NCBI GenBank assembly: GCA_044353505.1
Contig: JBILBU010000005.1
Span: 14,698-78,697, forward strand
DNA from: Pollutibacter sp044353505
GTDB lineage: Bacteria > Bacteroidota > Bacteroidia > Chitinophagales > Chitinophagaceae
Direction of reading: 5' to 3'
Length of the DNA stretch: 64,000 nt
The position numbers and the translations under genes were made by a program. Shown here one piece after another: positions 34,315-43,591 of this stretch; positions within the stretch are counted from its first letter, which is position 1, and each line of letters starts with the position of its first letter. Under the pieces are notes generated by a model. It was given only the letters and a program-made list of their open reading frames with translations, did no database searches and was not told the DNA's origin.

Positions 34315-34782
34315 ATGTTTACCATCAGAGTATATGGCATATTAATCGATGAAGACAACCAGGTATTGGTGAGTGATGAATTTATCCGAGGCAATTATTA
34401 CACTAAATTTCCTGGTGGTGGTCTTGAATTTGGAGAAGGCACAAGATCTTGTTTAGCCAGGGAATTTATGGAAGAGATGAACCTCAAGGTAACGGTTGGC
34501 GAACATCTTTACACAACAGATTTCTTTCAGATGTCAGCCTTTAATCCAACAGACCAAATCGTTTCAATATACTACAGGGCATACGCTGAGGAAACAATAA
34601 CTGTTCCATTGCGCAATACCCCATTTGAGTTCGATGAAAAACAAATGGAGGTATATAACAAAACAAGTGAAACAGAAACATTCAGGATGATTCCAATGCA
34701 AGAATTTGGTTCGCATTCTGTTTCCCTACCCATTGATAAGGTTGTTGCAGACCTTATTAAAAACTTACAGTTGAAAAGCTGA
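34315..34782 (+). CDS. Nudix hydrolase
   Basis: Hydrolyses a nucleoside diphosphate linked to another moiety. The Nudix box is at 35-57: Gly35, Glu41, then REFMEE at 49-54, with Asn56 in place of the usual last Gly. I use ATG 34315 (MFTIRVYGILIDEDN), 17 bp after dapF; the open frame to 34252 lies inside dapF. At 155 residues it is a single-domain enzyme. The substrate cannot be told from sequence. Confidence 0.9.
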   Translation: MFTIRVYGILIDEDNQVLVSDEFIRGNYYTKFPGGGLEFGEGTRSCLAREFMEEMNLKVTVGEHLYTTDFFQMSAFNPTDQIVSIYYRAYAEETITVPLRNTPFEFDEKQMEVYNKTSETETFRMIPMQEFGSHSVSLPIDKVVADLIKNLQLKS

Positions 34783-34871
34783 TCGCCATAGTTTAACTGG
34801 CAACGCTACACCCCTTGTCTACAGTTAGATCCAGGCTACGCATTAAAAAAAATAAAGTCAATCCCAGCCCA

Positions 34872-35300
34872 TTATTTTCTAGACAGTAAATCCTTGATTT
34901 CTGTCAATAGCTGATCTGTTTTAGAAATAGGAACTGGTTCAGTAGCCTCTTTCTTTTTAAGGGTATTGATGGCTTTGATTACCAAAAACATCACAAAAGC
35001 TACGATGATAAAGTCTATTACTGCAGTCACTACAGCGCCCCACTCTAGTGCAACCTCCTTGCCATTTGCGATAATGATATTTCCACTGGGGTCTCTTACT
35101 TCGTTGACTGCTTGCTTCAGAATAAGTTTTTTATCATAAAAGTTAGTGCCGCCAGTAAGTAGACCAATTAGAGGGGCAATCAGCTTTTCAGTAAACGCTG
35201 AAACTACTTTACCAAAAGCACCTCCCATGACAAAAGCAACCGCTATGTCAACAAGGTTACCGCGCAGGGCAAATTGTTTAAATTCCTTTATGAAAGACAT
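34872..35300 (-). CDS. mscL: Large-conductance mechanosensitive channel MscL
   Basis: Homopentameric emergency valve that opens under membrane tension during osmotic downshock. The 142 residues show the N-terminal amphipathic helix and first pore helix (FKQFALRGNLVDIAVAFVMGGAFGKVVSA in parts), a periplasmic loop longer than in E. coli (NFYDKKLILKQAVNEVRDPSGNI in parts), and the second helix VIDFIIVAFVMFLVIKAIN. It is convergent with the Nudix gene across 89 bp with no clear gene or terminator. Confidence 0.96.
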   Translation of the reverse strand: MSFIKEFKQFALRGNLVDIAVAFVMGGAFGKVVSAFTEKLIAPLIGLLTGGTNFYDKKLILKQAVNEVRDPSGNIIIANGKEVALEWGAVVTAVIDFIIVAFVMFLVIKAINTLKKKEATEPVPISKTDQLLTEIKDLLSRK

Positions 35301-35381
35301 GAATGTTGGTTTTATGATTAATCAATAATAATTCCTTTTTCAAGATAAATCATTTAGGGTAGTTTTTTCAACCCTCCCGAA

Positions 35382-38006
35382 TCATACAGCACCCTTCACT
35401 GTTTGTTCCTCAGCGACTTCATTTCGAATAACCACCACCCCATCAAAGACATCCACTACGACAGGCTTTGATTTATCAATATCACCTGCCAATATTCGTT
35501 TGGACAATTGATTTACTATTTCTTTTTGAATAAGCCGCTTTAATGGCCTTGCACCAAATTGAGGATCGAAGCCATTCTCAGACAAATAGTCAATTGTATA
35601 CCCCGTAAAAGAAAGTTCAATATCAGCATTGGCTAAGAGTTTTTTCAGGCCTTTCAGTTGAATCTCTATGATTTTTCTGATGTCTTTTTTACTCAAAGGC
35701 TGAAACATAATGATCTCATCTACCCTATTTAAAAATTCCGGCCTAACAGTTTGCTTGAGCAGGTTCATCACCTCAACACGCGCCCTCTCAGTAGCCTTAT
35801 CAATATTGTTTGGCCCTGCTTGTTCAAATGCATCTTGGATAAGATGGCTACCAATATTACTGGTCATGATGATGATGGTATTTTTAAAATTGACTACCCG
35901 GCCTTTATTGTCTGTAAGTCGGCCATCATCCAACACCTGCAGCAGTACATTCCATACATCAGGATGGGCTTTTTCAATTTCATCCAACAACACCACGCTA
36001 TATGGCTTTCGCCTTACCGCCTCAGTAAGCTGACCACCTTCTTCATATCCCACATAGCCCGGAGGGGCGCCAACTAGACGAGATACGGTATGCTTTTCTT
36101 GGTATTCACTCATGTCGATGCGCGTCATCATGGCCTCATCATCAAAAAGATATTCAGCAAGTGTTTTTGCAAGCTCGGTTTTACCAACGCCTGTAGTTCC
36201 AAGAAAAATAAAAGAGCCAATTGGTTTTTTGGGATCTTGCAACCCTGCCCTGCTTCTGCGGATGGCATCAGCAACCGCAGTAATTCCCTCCTCTTGGCCA
36301 ACTACCCGCTCATGAAGATGATCTTCGAGGAGCAGTAATTTTTCCCTATCACTTTGCAGCATTTTAGAAACAGGTATACCGGTTGCCTTGGCAACGTTTT
36401 GAGCAATATCTTCTGCATCAACTTCTTCTTTGAGTAGTCTTTTTTCTCCTGTAGCGGCAAGTTCTTCTGAAAATTTAAGGATGTCTGCTTCCTTCTGTTT
36501 TACCTTACCGTAGCGAATTTCAGCTACGGTTCCATAATCACCTTCTCGTTCTGCCCTTTCTGCTTGAAGTTTCAACTGCTCTATTTCTGCTTTTGCAGTT
36601 TGCACTTGCTCCACAATTTCTTTTTCCTCCCTCCATTTTGCTTTCAATGTGTCTCTTTCAACTGAAAGATTTGCAATCTCAGTATTGAGTTCTTTCATTT
36701 TTACTTCATCGTCTTCACGCTTGATAGCTTCTCTTTCAATCTCAAGTTGTCTGATTTGGCGCTCAAGCTTATCCAATTCCTCAGGCATGGAATTCATCTC
36801 CAACCTAAGCTTGGCAGCGCTCTCATCAATCAAATCAATTGCCTTATCAGGCAAAAAACGATCGGTAATGTATCTGCTAGACAATTCTACTGCAGCAATG
36901 ATTGCTTCATCTTTTATACGCACATGGTGATGCGTTTCATATCGATCCTTCAAACCCCTCAGTATAGATATAGCATCTTCGATACTTGGCTCATCAATCA
37001 TTACCTTTTGGAATCGTCGTTCCAAGGCCTTGTCCTTCTCAAAATACTTTTGATACTCATTCAACGTTGTTGCCCCTATAGCTCTGAGCTCTCCTCTTGC
37101 AAGTGCTGGCTTTAGGATATTGGCAGCATCCATAGCACCTTCACCGCCACCAGCACCCACTAGGGTATGGATCTCATCAATGAAAAGAATAATTTCACCG
37201 TCACTAGACGCCACTTCTTTAACGACACCTTTTAATCTTTCCTCAAATTCACCTTTGTATTTTGCTCCAGCAATGAGGAGCCCCATGTCAAGTGCATAAA
37301 TTAATTTGCTCTTTAAGTTTTCAGGAACATCGCCATTGAGGATCCGCATGGCAAGTCCCTCTGCAATTGCGGTTTTTCCAACACCAGGCTCTCCGACAAG
37401 AATTGGATTATTTTTGGATCTTCGGGTAAGAATATGAAGTGTTCGTCTAATTTCCTCATCGCGCCCGATTACCGGATCAAGCTTACCCTGGCGGGCCATC
37501 TCGATGAGGTTTTTGGCATATTTATTCAAGGTATTGAATTGTGTCTCTTGGGTCTGGCTTTGCACCTTTTCCCCTTTCCTGAGCTCTTTAATTGCAGTGA
37601 GCAAGCCAGATTCCGTTAACCCAACCTCTTTGAGAAGCTTGGAAATAGGATCAGACCCTGTAATTAAGGCGAGTAAAATATGTTCAGGAGTTACAAATTC
37701 ATCGTCAAACTTAGACAACAAGGAACCCGCTCTGAGAAAGGCACTGTTTGCCTCTCTGCTCAGCGATTGAGCAGGCTCGGCATTTGTTTTAGGTAACTTT
37801 AACAACGCTTCTGTTAACTTCGCCTGGAGAACCTGAATAGAAACATTATTCTTTTTGAGTAAATAATCTACGGGGGAATTTTTCTGATCTAATAAACTCT
37901 GGAGAATATGATCGGTCTCAATTGTTGGATTGCCTCCATTGAAAGCCAATTGCTGAGCAGCTTGAACAATTTCAGAAGCTTGTATGGTGAAGTTATTTAA
38001 ATTCAT
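35382..38006 (-). CDS. clpB: ATP-dependent disaggregase ClpB
   Basis: Hexameric AAA+ chaperone that rescues aggregated proteins with DnaK. Order: N domain (1-145), first AAA with GEPGVGKT at 205-212, M-domain coiled coil (about 400-530), second AAA with GTTGVGKT near 610, and a C-terminal small domain with the FGARPLKRLIQ block. The M domain marks it as ClpB rather than ClpA or ClpC. Its 874 residues are full length. It is divergent from the beta-lactamase-fold gene, 58 bp apart. No CIRCE or clear promoter box was seen upstream. Confidence 0.98.
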   Translation of the reverse strand: MNLNNFTIQASEIVQAAQQLAFNGGNPTIETDHILQSLLDQKNSPVDYLLKKNNVSIQVLQAKLTEALLKLPKTNAEPAQSLSREANSAFLRAGSLLSKFDDEFVTPEHILLALITGSDPISKLLKEVGLTESGLLTAIKELRKGEKVQSQTQETQFNTLNKYAKNLIEMARQGKLDPVIGRDEEIRRTLHILTRRSKNNPILVGEPGVGKTAIAEGLAMRILNGDVPENLKSKLIYALDMGLLIAGAKYKGEFEERLKGVVKEVASSDGEIILFIDEIHTLVGAGGGEGAMDAANILKPALARGELRAIGATTLNEYQKYFEKDKALERRFQKVMIDEPSIEDAISILRGLKDRYETHHHVRIKDEAIIAAVELSSRYITDRFLPDKAIDLIDESAAKLRLEMNSMPEELDKLERQIRQLEIEREAIKREDDEVKMKELNTEIANLSVERDTLKAKWREEKEIVEQVQTAKAEIEQLKLQAERAEREGDYGTVAEIRYGKVKQKEADILKFSEELAATGEKRLLKEEVDAEDIAQNVAKATGIPVSKMLQSDREKLLLLEDHLHERVVGQEEGITAVADAIRRSRAGLQDPKKPIGSFIFLGTTGVGKTELAKTLAEYLFDDEAMMTRIDMSEYQEKHTVSRLVGAPPGYVGYEEGGQLTEAVRRKPYSVVLLDEIEKAHPDVWNVLLQVLDDGRLTDNKGRVVNFKNTIIIMTSNIGSHLIQDAFEQAGPNNIDKATERARVEVMNLLKQTVRPEFLNRVDEIIMFQPLSKKDIRKIIEIQLKGLKKLLANADIELSFTGYTIDYLSENGFDPQFGARPLKRLIQKEIVNQLSKRILAGDIDKSKPVVVDVFDGVVVIRNEVAEEQTVKGAV

Positions 38007-38064
38007 ATGAGATCATTTAATACATATTCATCAAACCACCTTCCAGAGTTAAAAACAGGTAATT

Positions 38065-39108
38065 ATGACAGATTTTACAAGTAAAGTATGCCGCAAATGC
38101 AGTCTAGCTCTGATTTTCATGCTATTCTTGCAGTCAACCTATTCCCAACAAGACTTTACCGCATTGGATGCAATAATAGCAAAGAATCAGAAAGCATTAG
38201 GCAAAGATCTTGTGGTAGCAATCAATAAAGAAGGAAAAAATATATTCCTGAAAGAGACGGATGAATTGAAGCTAAAAACACCTGCCCCCATTGCAAGTTG
38301 CAGTAAGTGGCTAACAGCGGCATTGGTAATGATCTTTGTAGATGAGGGAAAAATTAACCTAGACGAGCCTCTAGCAACCTATATACCTCTGTTTGAAAAA
38401 AACATGAAGGGATACATCACACTTAGGAATTGTCTTTCGCATACAACCGGATTGGATGTAGGGCCTAGTGGTGTATTGAAACTGGCACAACGCAGTAAGT
38501 TCAACAGCCTCGAAGAAGAGATTGTATTTTTTGCAACAAAAAAAGAAATCATAGACAACCCAGGTCAAGCGTTTGCTTACAGCGGTGTTGGTTTAAATAT
38601 TGCCGGCAGGGTTATTGAGATAGTATCAAAAAAATCGTTTGATCGGGTCATTACCGAAAAACTATTCAGGCCATTGGGCATGAAGACTGCAACCTTCTAT
38701 AATGATAATGGAGGAGCAATTAATCCTTCAGCTGGTGCAATTTGTTCAGCCTTTGATTATCTGAATTTTATGCAGATGATCTTGAATAAAGGGATGTTCA
38801 ACGGAAAGAGAATACTAAGTGAGCGTGCGATAGATGAAATGATGAAAACCCAAACATTGGATATGAGGGTTAGGTCTACCCCAGAATCTGGAAAAGGGCT
38901 TAATTATGCCTTAGGCAGCTGGATTCAGGAGGATGAAAATGGGAGGGGCACAGTATTCACTTCACCCGGAGCGTTTGGCACATGGCCGTGGATAGATACA
39001 AAACGAAACTATGTAGGTATAATATTTGCCAAAAGTTTATTGGGAGAACAAAAAAAAGAACTCTATTTGAGGATGAAGGAAACTGCAGACAATGCCATCG
39101 ATCAATAA
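38065..39108 (+). CDS. Serine beta-lactamase-fold hydrolase, secreted
   Basis: A class C/AmpH-like serine hydrolase that may act as an esterase, peptidase or D-aminopeptidase; true beta-lactam resistance cannot be assumed. An N-terminal signal (about 1-28, ending STYSQ) precedes the domain. The SxxK motif is Ser78-x-x-Lys81 in ASCSKWL, and the YxN motif is changed to YSG at 172-174, which is more common in esterase-like members. A block resembling the third motif is not clear. It is 9 bp upstream of queG. Confidence 0.87.
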   Translation: MTDFTSKVCRKCSLALIFMLFLQSTYSQQDFTALDAIIAKNQKALGKDLVVAINKEGKNIFLKETDELKLKTPAPIASCSKWLTAALVMIFVDEGKINLDEPLATYIPLFEKNMKGYITLRNCLSHTTGLDVGPSGVLKLAQRSKFNSLEEEIVFFATKKEIIDNPGQAFAYSGVGLNIAGRVIEIVSKKSFDRVITEKLFRPLGMKTATFYNDNGGAINPSAGAICSAFDYLNFMQMILNKGMFNGKRILSERAIDEMMKTQTLDMRVRSTPESGKGLNYALGSWIQEDENGRGTVFTSPGAFGTWPWIDTKRNYVGIIFAKSLLGEQKKELYLRMKETADNAIDQ

Positions 39109-39117
39109 TTTAAAAAA

Positions 39118-40050
39118 ATGATCAGTTCAGCAGATAGGCATGCAAGGTTTATAAAAGATATAGCCACATCACTCGGATTTGATGACTGTGGAATTGCTCA
39201 AGCCCAGCGTTTGGATGAGGATGCACAACGACTGGAAAAATGGCTCAAGAAAGATTACCATGGTGAGATGCAGTATATGGCAAACCATTTCGACCTTCGC
39301 GTTGACCCAACAAAACTCGTACCAGGAGCAAGATCAGTAGTTACCTTATTGTTCAACTATTTTCCGTCTGAACAACAACATGATGATGTTCCTAAAATTG
39401 CTAAATACGCATACGGCAAGGATTATCATCTGGTCATCCGGGAGAAACTTCATGAGTTACTTTTTCGGATAAGAGAAGAGATCGGGAATATTGAAGGCCG
39501 AGGATTTGTTGACTCTGCACCTGTTCTTGAAAGAAGCTGGGCGCAAAGAAGCGGACTAGGATGGTTAGGAAAGAATGGAAATTTAATCAACAAAAAAACA
39601 GGTTCATTTTTCTTTATTGCAACATTGATCACAGATGTAGCATTAACGCCAGATGACCCTTATGTAAAAGACTATTGTGGAACATGCACTAAATGCATTG
39701 ATGCCTGTCCGACTGAAGCCATACTCCCCAATAAGGAACTTGATGGATCAAAGTGTATTTCGTATTACACGATAGAGCTCAAATCAAGTAGCCTTCCGGA
39801 TGTTTTAAAAAGCAGAACAGACAATTGGGTCTTTGGTTGTGATATTTGTCAGGATGTATGCCCATGGAATAGGTTCAGCAATCCGCATAAACACAAAGAA
39901 CTAGAACCCCTTGATGAGATCATGACATTTTCGTTTAAAGATTGGATGAACCTGGATCGGGAAAGTTTTAATCAAATCTTTAAATACTCCCCAATAAAAC
40001 GAACGAACTGGGAAGGGATGAAAAGAAATTTGAATTTGTATAGAGAATGA
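39118..40050 (+). CDS. queG: Epoxyqueuosine reductase QueG
   Basis: Last step of queuosine synthesis in tRNA: reduces epoxyqueuosine to queuosine with a cobalamin cofactor. Two 4Fe-4S ferredoxin motifs are visible, CGTCTKCIDACPTEAI and CDICQDVCPWN. The catalytic region (DSAPVLERSWAQRSGLGWLGKN in parts) holds the conserved Asp. At 310 residues it is the short QueG form with no HEAT repeat. The other que genes are not in the window. Confidence 0.96.
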   Translation: MISSADRHARFIKDIATSLGFDDCGIAQAQRLDEDAQRLEKWLKKDYHGEMQYMANHFDLRVDPTKLVPGARSVVTLLFNYFPSEQQHDDVPKIAKYAYGKDYHLVIREKLHELLFRIREEIGNIEGRGFVDSAPVLERSWAQRSGLGWLGKNGNLINKKTGSFFFIATLITDVALTPDDPYVKDYCGTCTKCIDACPTEAILPNKELDGSKCISYYTIELKSSSLPDVLKSRTDNWVFGCDICQDVCPWNRFSNPHKHKELEPLDEIMTFSFKDWMNLDRESFNQIFKYSPIKRTNWEGMKRNLNLYRE

Positions 40051-40074
40051 GCTGAATAAAGTTTCAGTCCCAAA

Positions 40075-41181
40075 TCACTCCCACTTAAATACCTTGATTG
40101 CAATAGCATATAGAAGTATCCCCCAAATAAGCAAGTATTGCAGTTGAGGCAAACAATCAGCGAGATGTGACCCCTCAAACGCTACATTGCGCATGGCGGT
40201 ATTGAGGTGTGTAAGTGGCAGGATTTTGCAGATGGGATGCAACCAACTGGGAAAGTTTTCAATGGGAAAAAAAGTACCTGCCAACAGAAATTGTGGCAGT
40301 GTAACTAAATTGGCAAATGGAGGAATGGCACTTTCGCTACTGGCTAACCCACTGACAATAAAACCAAACCCCATAAAAACAATTAAACCAATCAAGCTCA
40401 GCACCATCATTTCTGCAAACGTTATCCATCCATGTATTAATGTGAACTTGAAAGCAAAATGACCAATGGAAAGAATAACTACAGCAGTGAGCATTTGAAA
40501 AGCTATTCGCCCGATACCTTCACCAAAAACAATATAAGAACGCTTGATGGGTGTAGCGAAAAACCTTTTTAGCACAAGTGTTTGGCGGAGACCAAAAAAA
40601 ACAAAAGCAACACCAAATACTCCTGCGCTGAGCAAACTAAATCCCAGTTGACCGGGTAAAATAAAATCAATTGTTCTGTATTCTCTTCCAGGTAATACCT
40701 CATTGGTCATAAACCCATATGTTGGCCTCTTGGGAAAATATTCTTGATCAAGTTCTGCAATCGTTTGCTGGATAATCGATTGAAGCAAGCCAATCTTATC
40801 TGTAGCTGCTGTAGAAGTTGTTATCTCCACCACATACTTCGGGAAGGCATCAGGATTAAGTTCCTTTATTTTCAAGATGGCAGTCATATGCCCTTTCTCT
40901 AGCTCTTGCCTTGAGATGAGGTCTGGCTGGGCAATAACTTTGAGGTTGTCTTTTTCTAGGAGCTGAGCATAGAACTGATTGTTGTTGGATGATGCAGGAT
41001 CAAAGGCTACACGAATAACAGGAGTGGTGGAGCTAAGAAAACCAAACACCAAAATAAATATCAAGGGAAACAAGAAACTAAAAATAACAGCAGAGGGACT
41101 CCTAAATATTGAACGCCAGCTTGCCTTAGCGATAGCAAGCATGCCAACAAATTGATTGTATTTCGGAGGGGATGATTTCAT
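40075..41181 (-). CDS. ABC-2 type transporter permease
   Basis: Membrane subunit of an ABC exporter. The 368-residue protein has one N-terminal helix (about 27-45, SAVIFSFLFPLIFILVFGFL), a large extracytoplasmic domain (about 50-190), then five helices ending near 360 with LLYAIAIKVFKW. The ABC2 signature is QTLVLKRFFATPIKRSYIVFGEG (in parts). I use ATG 41181 (MKSSPPKYNQF), 7 bp after the sppA stop; the frame to 41235 would overlap sppA. No ATPase gene is next to it, so the partner must be elsewhere. Confidence 0.88.
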   Translation of the reverse strand: MKSSPPKYNQFVGMLAIAKASWRSIFRSPSAVIFSFLFPLIFILVFGFLSSTTPVIRVAFDPASSNNNQFYAQLLEKDNLKVIAQPDLISRQELEKGHMTAILKIKELNPDAFPKYVVEITTSTAATDKIGLLQSIIQQTIAELDQEYFPKRPTYGFMTNEVLPGREYRTIDFILPGQLGFSLLSAGVFGVAFVFFGLRQTLVLKRFFATPIKRSYIVFGEGIGRIAFQMLTAVVILSIGHFAFKFTLIHGWITFAEMMVLSLIGLIVFMGFGFIVSGLASSESAIPPFANLVTLPQFLLAGTFFPIENFPSWLHPICKILPLTHLNTAMRNVAFEGSHLADCLPQLQYLLIWGILLYAIAIKVFKWE

Positions 41182-41188
41182 ATAGGAA

Positions 41189-42943
41189 TTACCGTATGAT
41201 GAAATCAAAAGGCAACCTTGATTTCGCCTGACCACTTTCTTCTTTAAGCGCTTTAATTCTTTTGAAAATCATGTACTCATCCTTACCTATTTCTTTTTCA
41301 ATTGAAGAGGAAGAAAGCTCATCGGGAACTTGCTGAAGGATATAATCAATGATTGTTTTCTCTTCAGGATAAGTGCGAACCTTGTATTCTTTCAAGCCGG
41401 CCAACTTTGCAGCTTCAGCGATTGCATTATCTTGTCCCCCTATCGCATCAGCAAGTCCAACTTGAATTGCGCGACTTCCAGTCCACACCCTACCTTGTGC
41501 GATACTGTCTATATAGTCCAAGCTTTTCTTCCTTCCATCAGAAACCCGCGTTTTAAAATCAAGGTAGATGCGATCAATTTCGTGCTGTACAATTTGTTTT
41601 TCGCGTTCAGACAAAGGCCTTGTAACACTTGGTGCATCAGCAAATTCAGCAGTTTTAACACGATCAAACGTAATGCCCATCTTGTTTTTCATAAACGAAG
41701 AAAAATCAGGAATGATTGAGAATACACCAATTGACCCAGTGATGGTATTGGGCTGAACAAAAATCTTGTTTGCATTGGCGGCGATATAGTATCCCCCACT
41801 GGCAGCAACATCCCCCATGGAAACAACAATTGGAATTCCTTGTTTCTTAATCATTTCAAGTTCTCTCCAAATGATCTCACTGGCCAAACTTGAACCTCCT
41901 GGAGAATTAACCCTGAGTACAATTGCTTTTACTGATTTATCATACCTAAGCTTGCGAAGCAGGGCAAGGTATTCGTCTGAACCAATCTGGCTTGGGGTTC
42001 CTTTGCCGTAGACAATCTCTCCCTCAGCAACAACCAGTGCAATTTTATCTTTTGAGAAAGCCCCTGCAAGACTCACTGCATCTTTATATTTAGCAAGACT
42101 AATGAATCCTATTTTATCTGATTTTGAAAGTCCAAGTCGCTTTTTAATTTCATCCTTAACTTCATCATCATATTTAACCCCATCAATCAATCCAGCCTTG
42201 ACCGCTGTTTCTGGGATATCGATGGCATATCGATTTGCAAAACTAATAAGTGTGTCTTTGTGAATCTTTCTTGATTTACTTACCTGCGATATCATCTCAC
42301 CATAAATGTCATTCAACCACACCGATGTTTGTTCTTTATTGGGAGCAGACATTTCGGTAGCCCTAAACGGTTCTGTAGCGCTCTTGAATTTACCAGCATA
42401 AAATATTTGCGGTTTTATTTCAAGCCTGTCAATTAAGCTTTTAAAGAAGATATACTCTGCTGATAAGCCCTGCCACTGAAAAATGCCCTTTGGATTGCAG
42501 TAAATCTTATCCGACACCTGAGCAATTGCGTAGGCTTTTTGCGAAATGTAATCACCATAGGCTATGACAAACTTTTTTGATGCCTTGAATGATTGAAGTG
42601 CATTGATGAGTTCCTGGCTGGTGGCAAACCCATTTGGATTGTCTTTTGCAACCAGATAGATTCCCTTGATCATGGAATCCCCTTTTGCCTTGTTGATTAA
42701 CTTTATAGTATTAGCCAAAGTGGGGGTATTTTCCTGGCCGCTTAACGCAGCAAAAGGATCTTCCATCGTTCGCTCCTTGAATTCATTTGAGATGTCAATC
42801 ACCAACACAGCGTTCTTTTCTACTATTGTGACCTCATCAGACAGCATGGCACCTGCAATTCCGAAGAAAAGCAGAAAAAGCAAACCAAAGAAGATAATGA
42901 GCGCAAGCAGGGAGGCAAAGAAACTTTTGAAAAAACTTTTCAC
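41189..42943 (-). CDS. sppA: Signal peptide peptidase SppA, 67K type
   Basis: Membrane-bound serine/lysine protease that digests cleaved signal peptides. One N-terminal helix (about 8-34) anchors the protein. Two tandem SppA domains follow: Lys187 in GKFKSATEPF and Ser382 in DVAASGGYYIA form the catalytic dyad by comparison with E. coli SppA. At 584 residues it is the long double-domain type. It lies 7 bp upstream of the ABC permease and is divergent from folK by 59 bp. Confidence 0.96.
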   Translation of the reverse strand: MKSFFKSFFASLLALIIFFGLLFLLFFGIAGAMLSDEVTIVEKNAVLVIDISNEFKERTMEDPFAALSGQENTPTLANTIKLINKAKGDSMIKGIYLVAKDNPNGFATSQELINALQSFKASKKFVIAYGDYISQKAYAIAQVSDKIYCNPKGIFQWQGLSAEYIFFKSLIDRLEIKPQIFYAGKFKSATEPFRATEMSAPNKEQTSVWLNDIYGEMISQVSKSRKIHKDTLISFANRYAIDIPETAVKAGLIDGVKYDDEVKDEIKKRLGLSKSDKIGFISLAKYKDAVSLAGAFSKDKIALVVAEGEIVYGKGTPSQIGSDEYLALLRKLRYDKSVKAIVLRVNSPGGSSLASEIIWRELEMIKKQGIPIVVSMGDVAASGGYYIAANANKIFVQPNTITGSIGVFSIIPDFSSFMKNKMGITFDRVKTAEFADAPSVTRPLSEREKQIVQHEIDRIYLDFKTRVSDGRKKSLDYIDSIAQGRVWTGSRAIQVGLADAIGGQDNAIAEAAKLAGLKEYKVRTYPEEKTIIDYILQQVPDELSSSSIEKEIGKDEYMIFKRIKALKEESGQAKSRLPFDFIIR

Positions 42944-43002
42944 TTTAAAAATGTTTAGATGACGAAATTAAAGAACTTTACCCGCCATAGGGGTAACTTT
43001 TT

Positions 43003-43497
43003 ATGAAAAAAGCTTTTTTAATAATTGGGGGCAATATTGGAGATCGTTTGGGGTACATAAACGCTGCCTCAGGCCTGATTAAACAACAATGTGGTGAAAT
43101 CCTTCATCAGTCCTCCGTCTACGAAACAGCCCCTTGGGGAAAAACTGATCAACCCGCGTTTTTAAATCAGGTACTGGAAATCAATACCCTACTCACACCA
43201 ATGGGATTGCTTGCTACAATTCTTGACATCGAATCAGGTTTGGGCAGGCAAAGAAAAGAAAAGTATGATGCAAGAACCATAGATATAGATATTCTATATT
43301 TTGAAGACGAAACAGTGAATACCTTGGAACTCACCATACCACATCCAAAAATTCGCGAGAGACGTTTTGTTCTCATCCCCTTGGCAGAAATCGCACCCAA
43401 CCTGATCGATCCTTCAATAGGTTTGTCAGTAACCTCGTTGCTTGACGATTGCATTGACAAGCTTGGAGTGACTGTATTCAACACTGAAAATAAATAG
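43003..43497 (+). CDS. folK: 2-amino-4-hydroxy-6-hydroxymethyldihydropteridine pyrophosphokinase
   Basis: Transfers pyrophosphate to hydroxymethyl-dihydropterin in folate synthesis. Motifs: IIGGNIGDRLGYI at the start, SSVYETAPWGKTDQPAFLNQV (in parts), GRQRKEKYDARTIDIDILYF (in parts) with the metal-binding Asp pair, and the IPHPKIRERRFVLIPLAEI block. 164 residues is normal. No other fol gene is adjacent. Confidence 0.97.
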   Translation: MKKAFLIIGGNIGDRLGYINAASGLIKQQCGEILHQSSVYETAPWGKTDQPAFLNQVLEINTLLTPMGLLATILDIESGLGRQRKEKYDARTIDIDILYFEDETVNTLELTIPHPKIRERRFVLIPLAEIAPNLIDPSIGLSVTSLLDDCIDKLGVTVFNTENK

Positions 43498-43591
43498 CAT
43501 AAAAACAAAAGTGAAATTGCCAAAACTCAATGAAATATGGGCTTTACACTTGAATTTAATGTTGGATCAGTATTCATAATCAATAATCTGA

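Noticed and set aside
38065..39108. Antibiotic resistance gene
   Set aside because: The fold is that of a serine beta-lactamase, but the YxN motif is YSG and many relatives are esterases or peptidases; resistance cannot be claimed.
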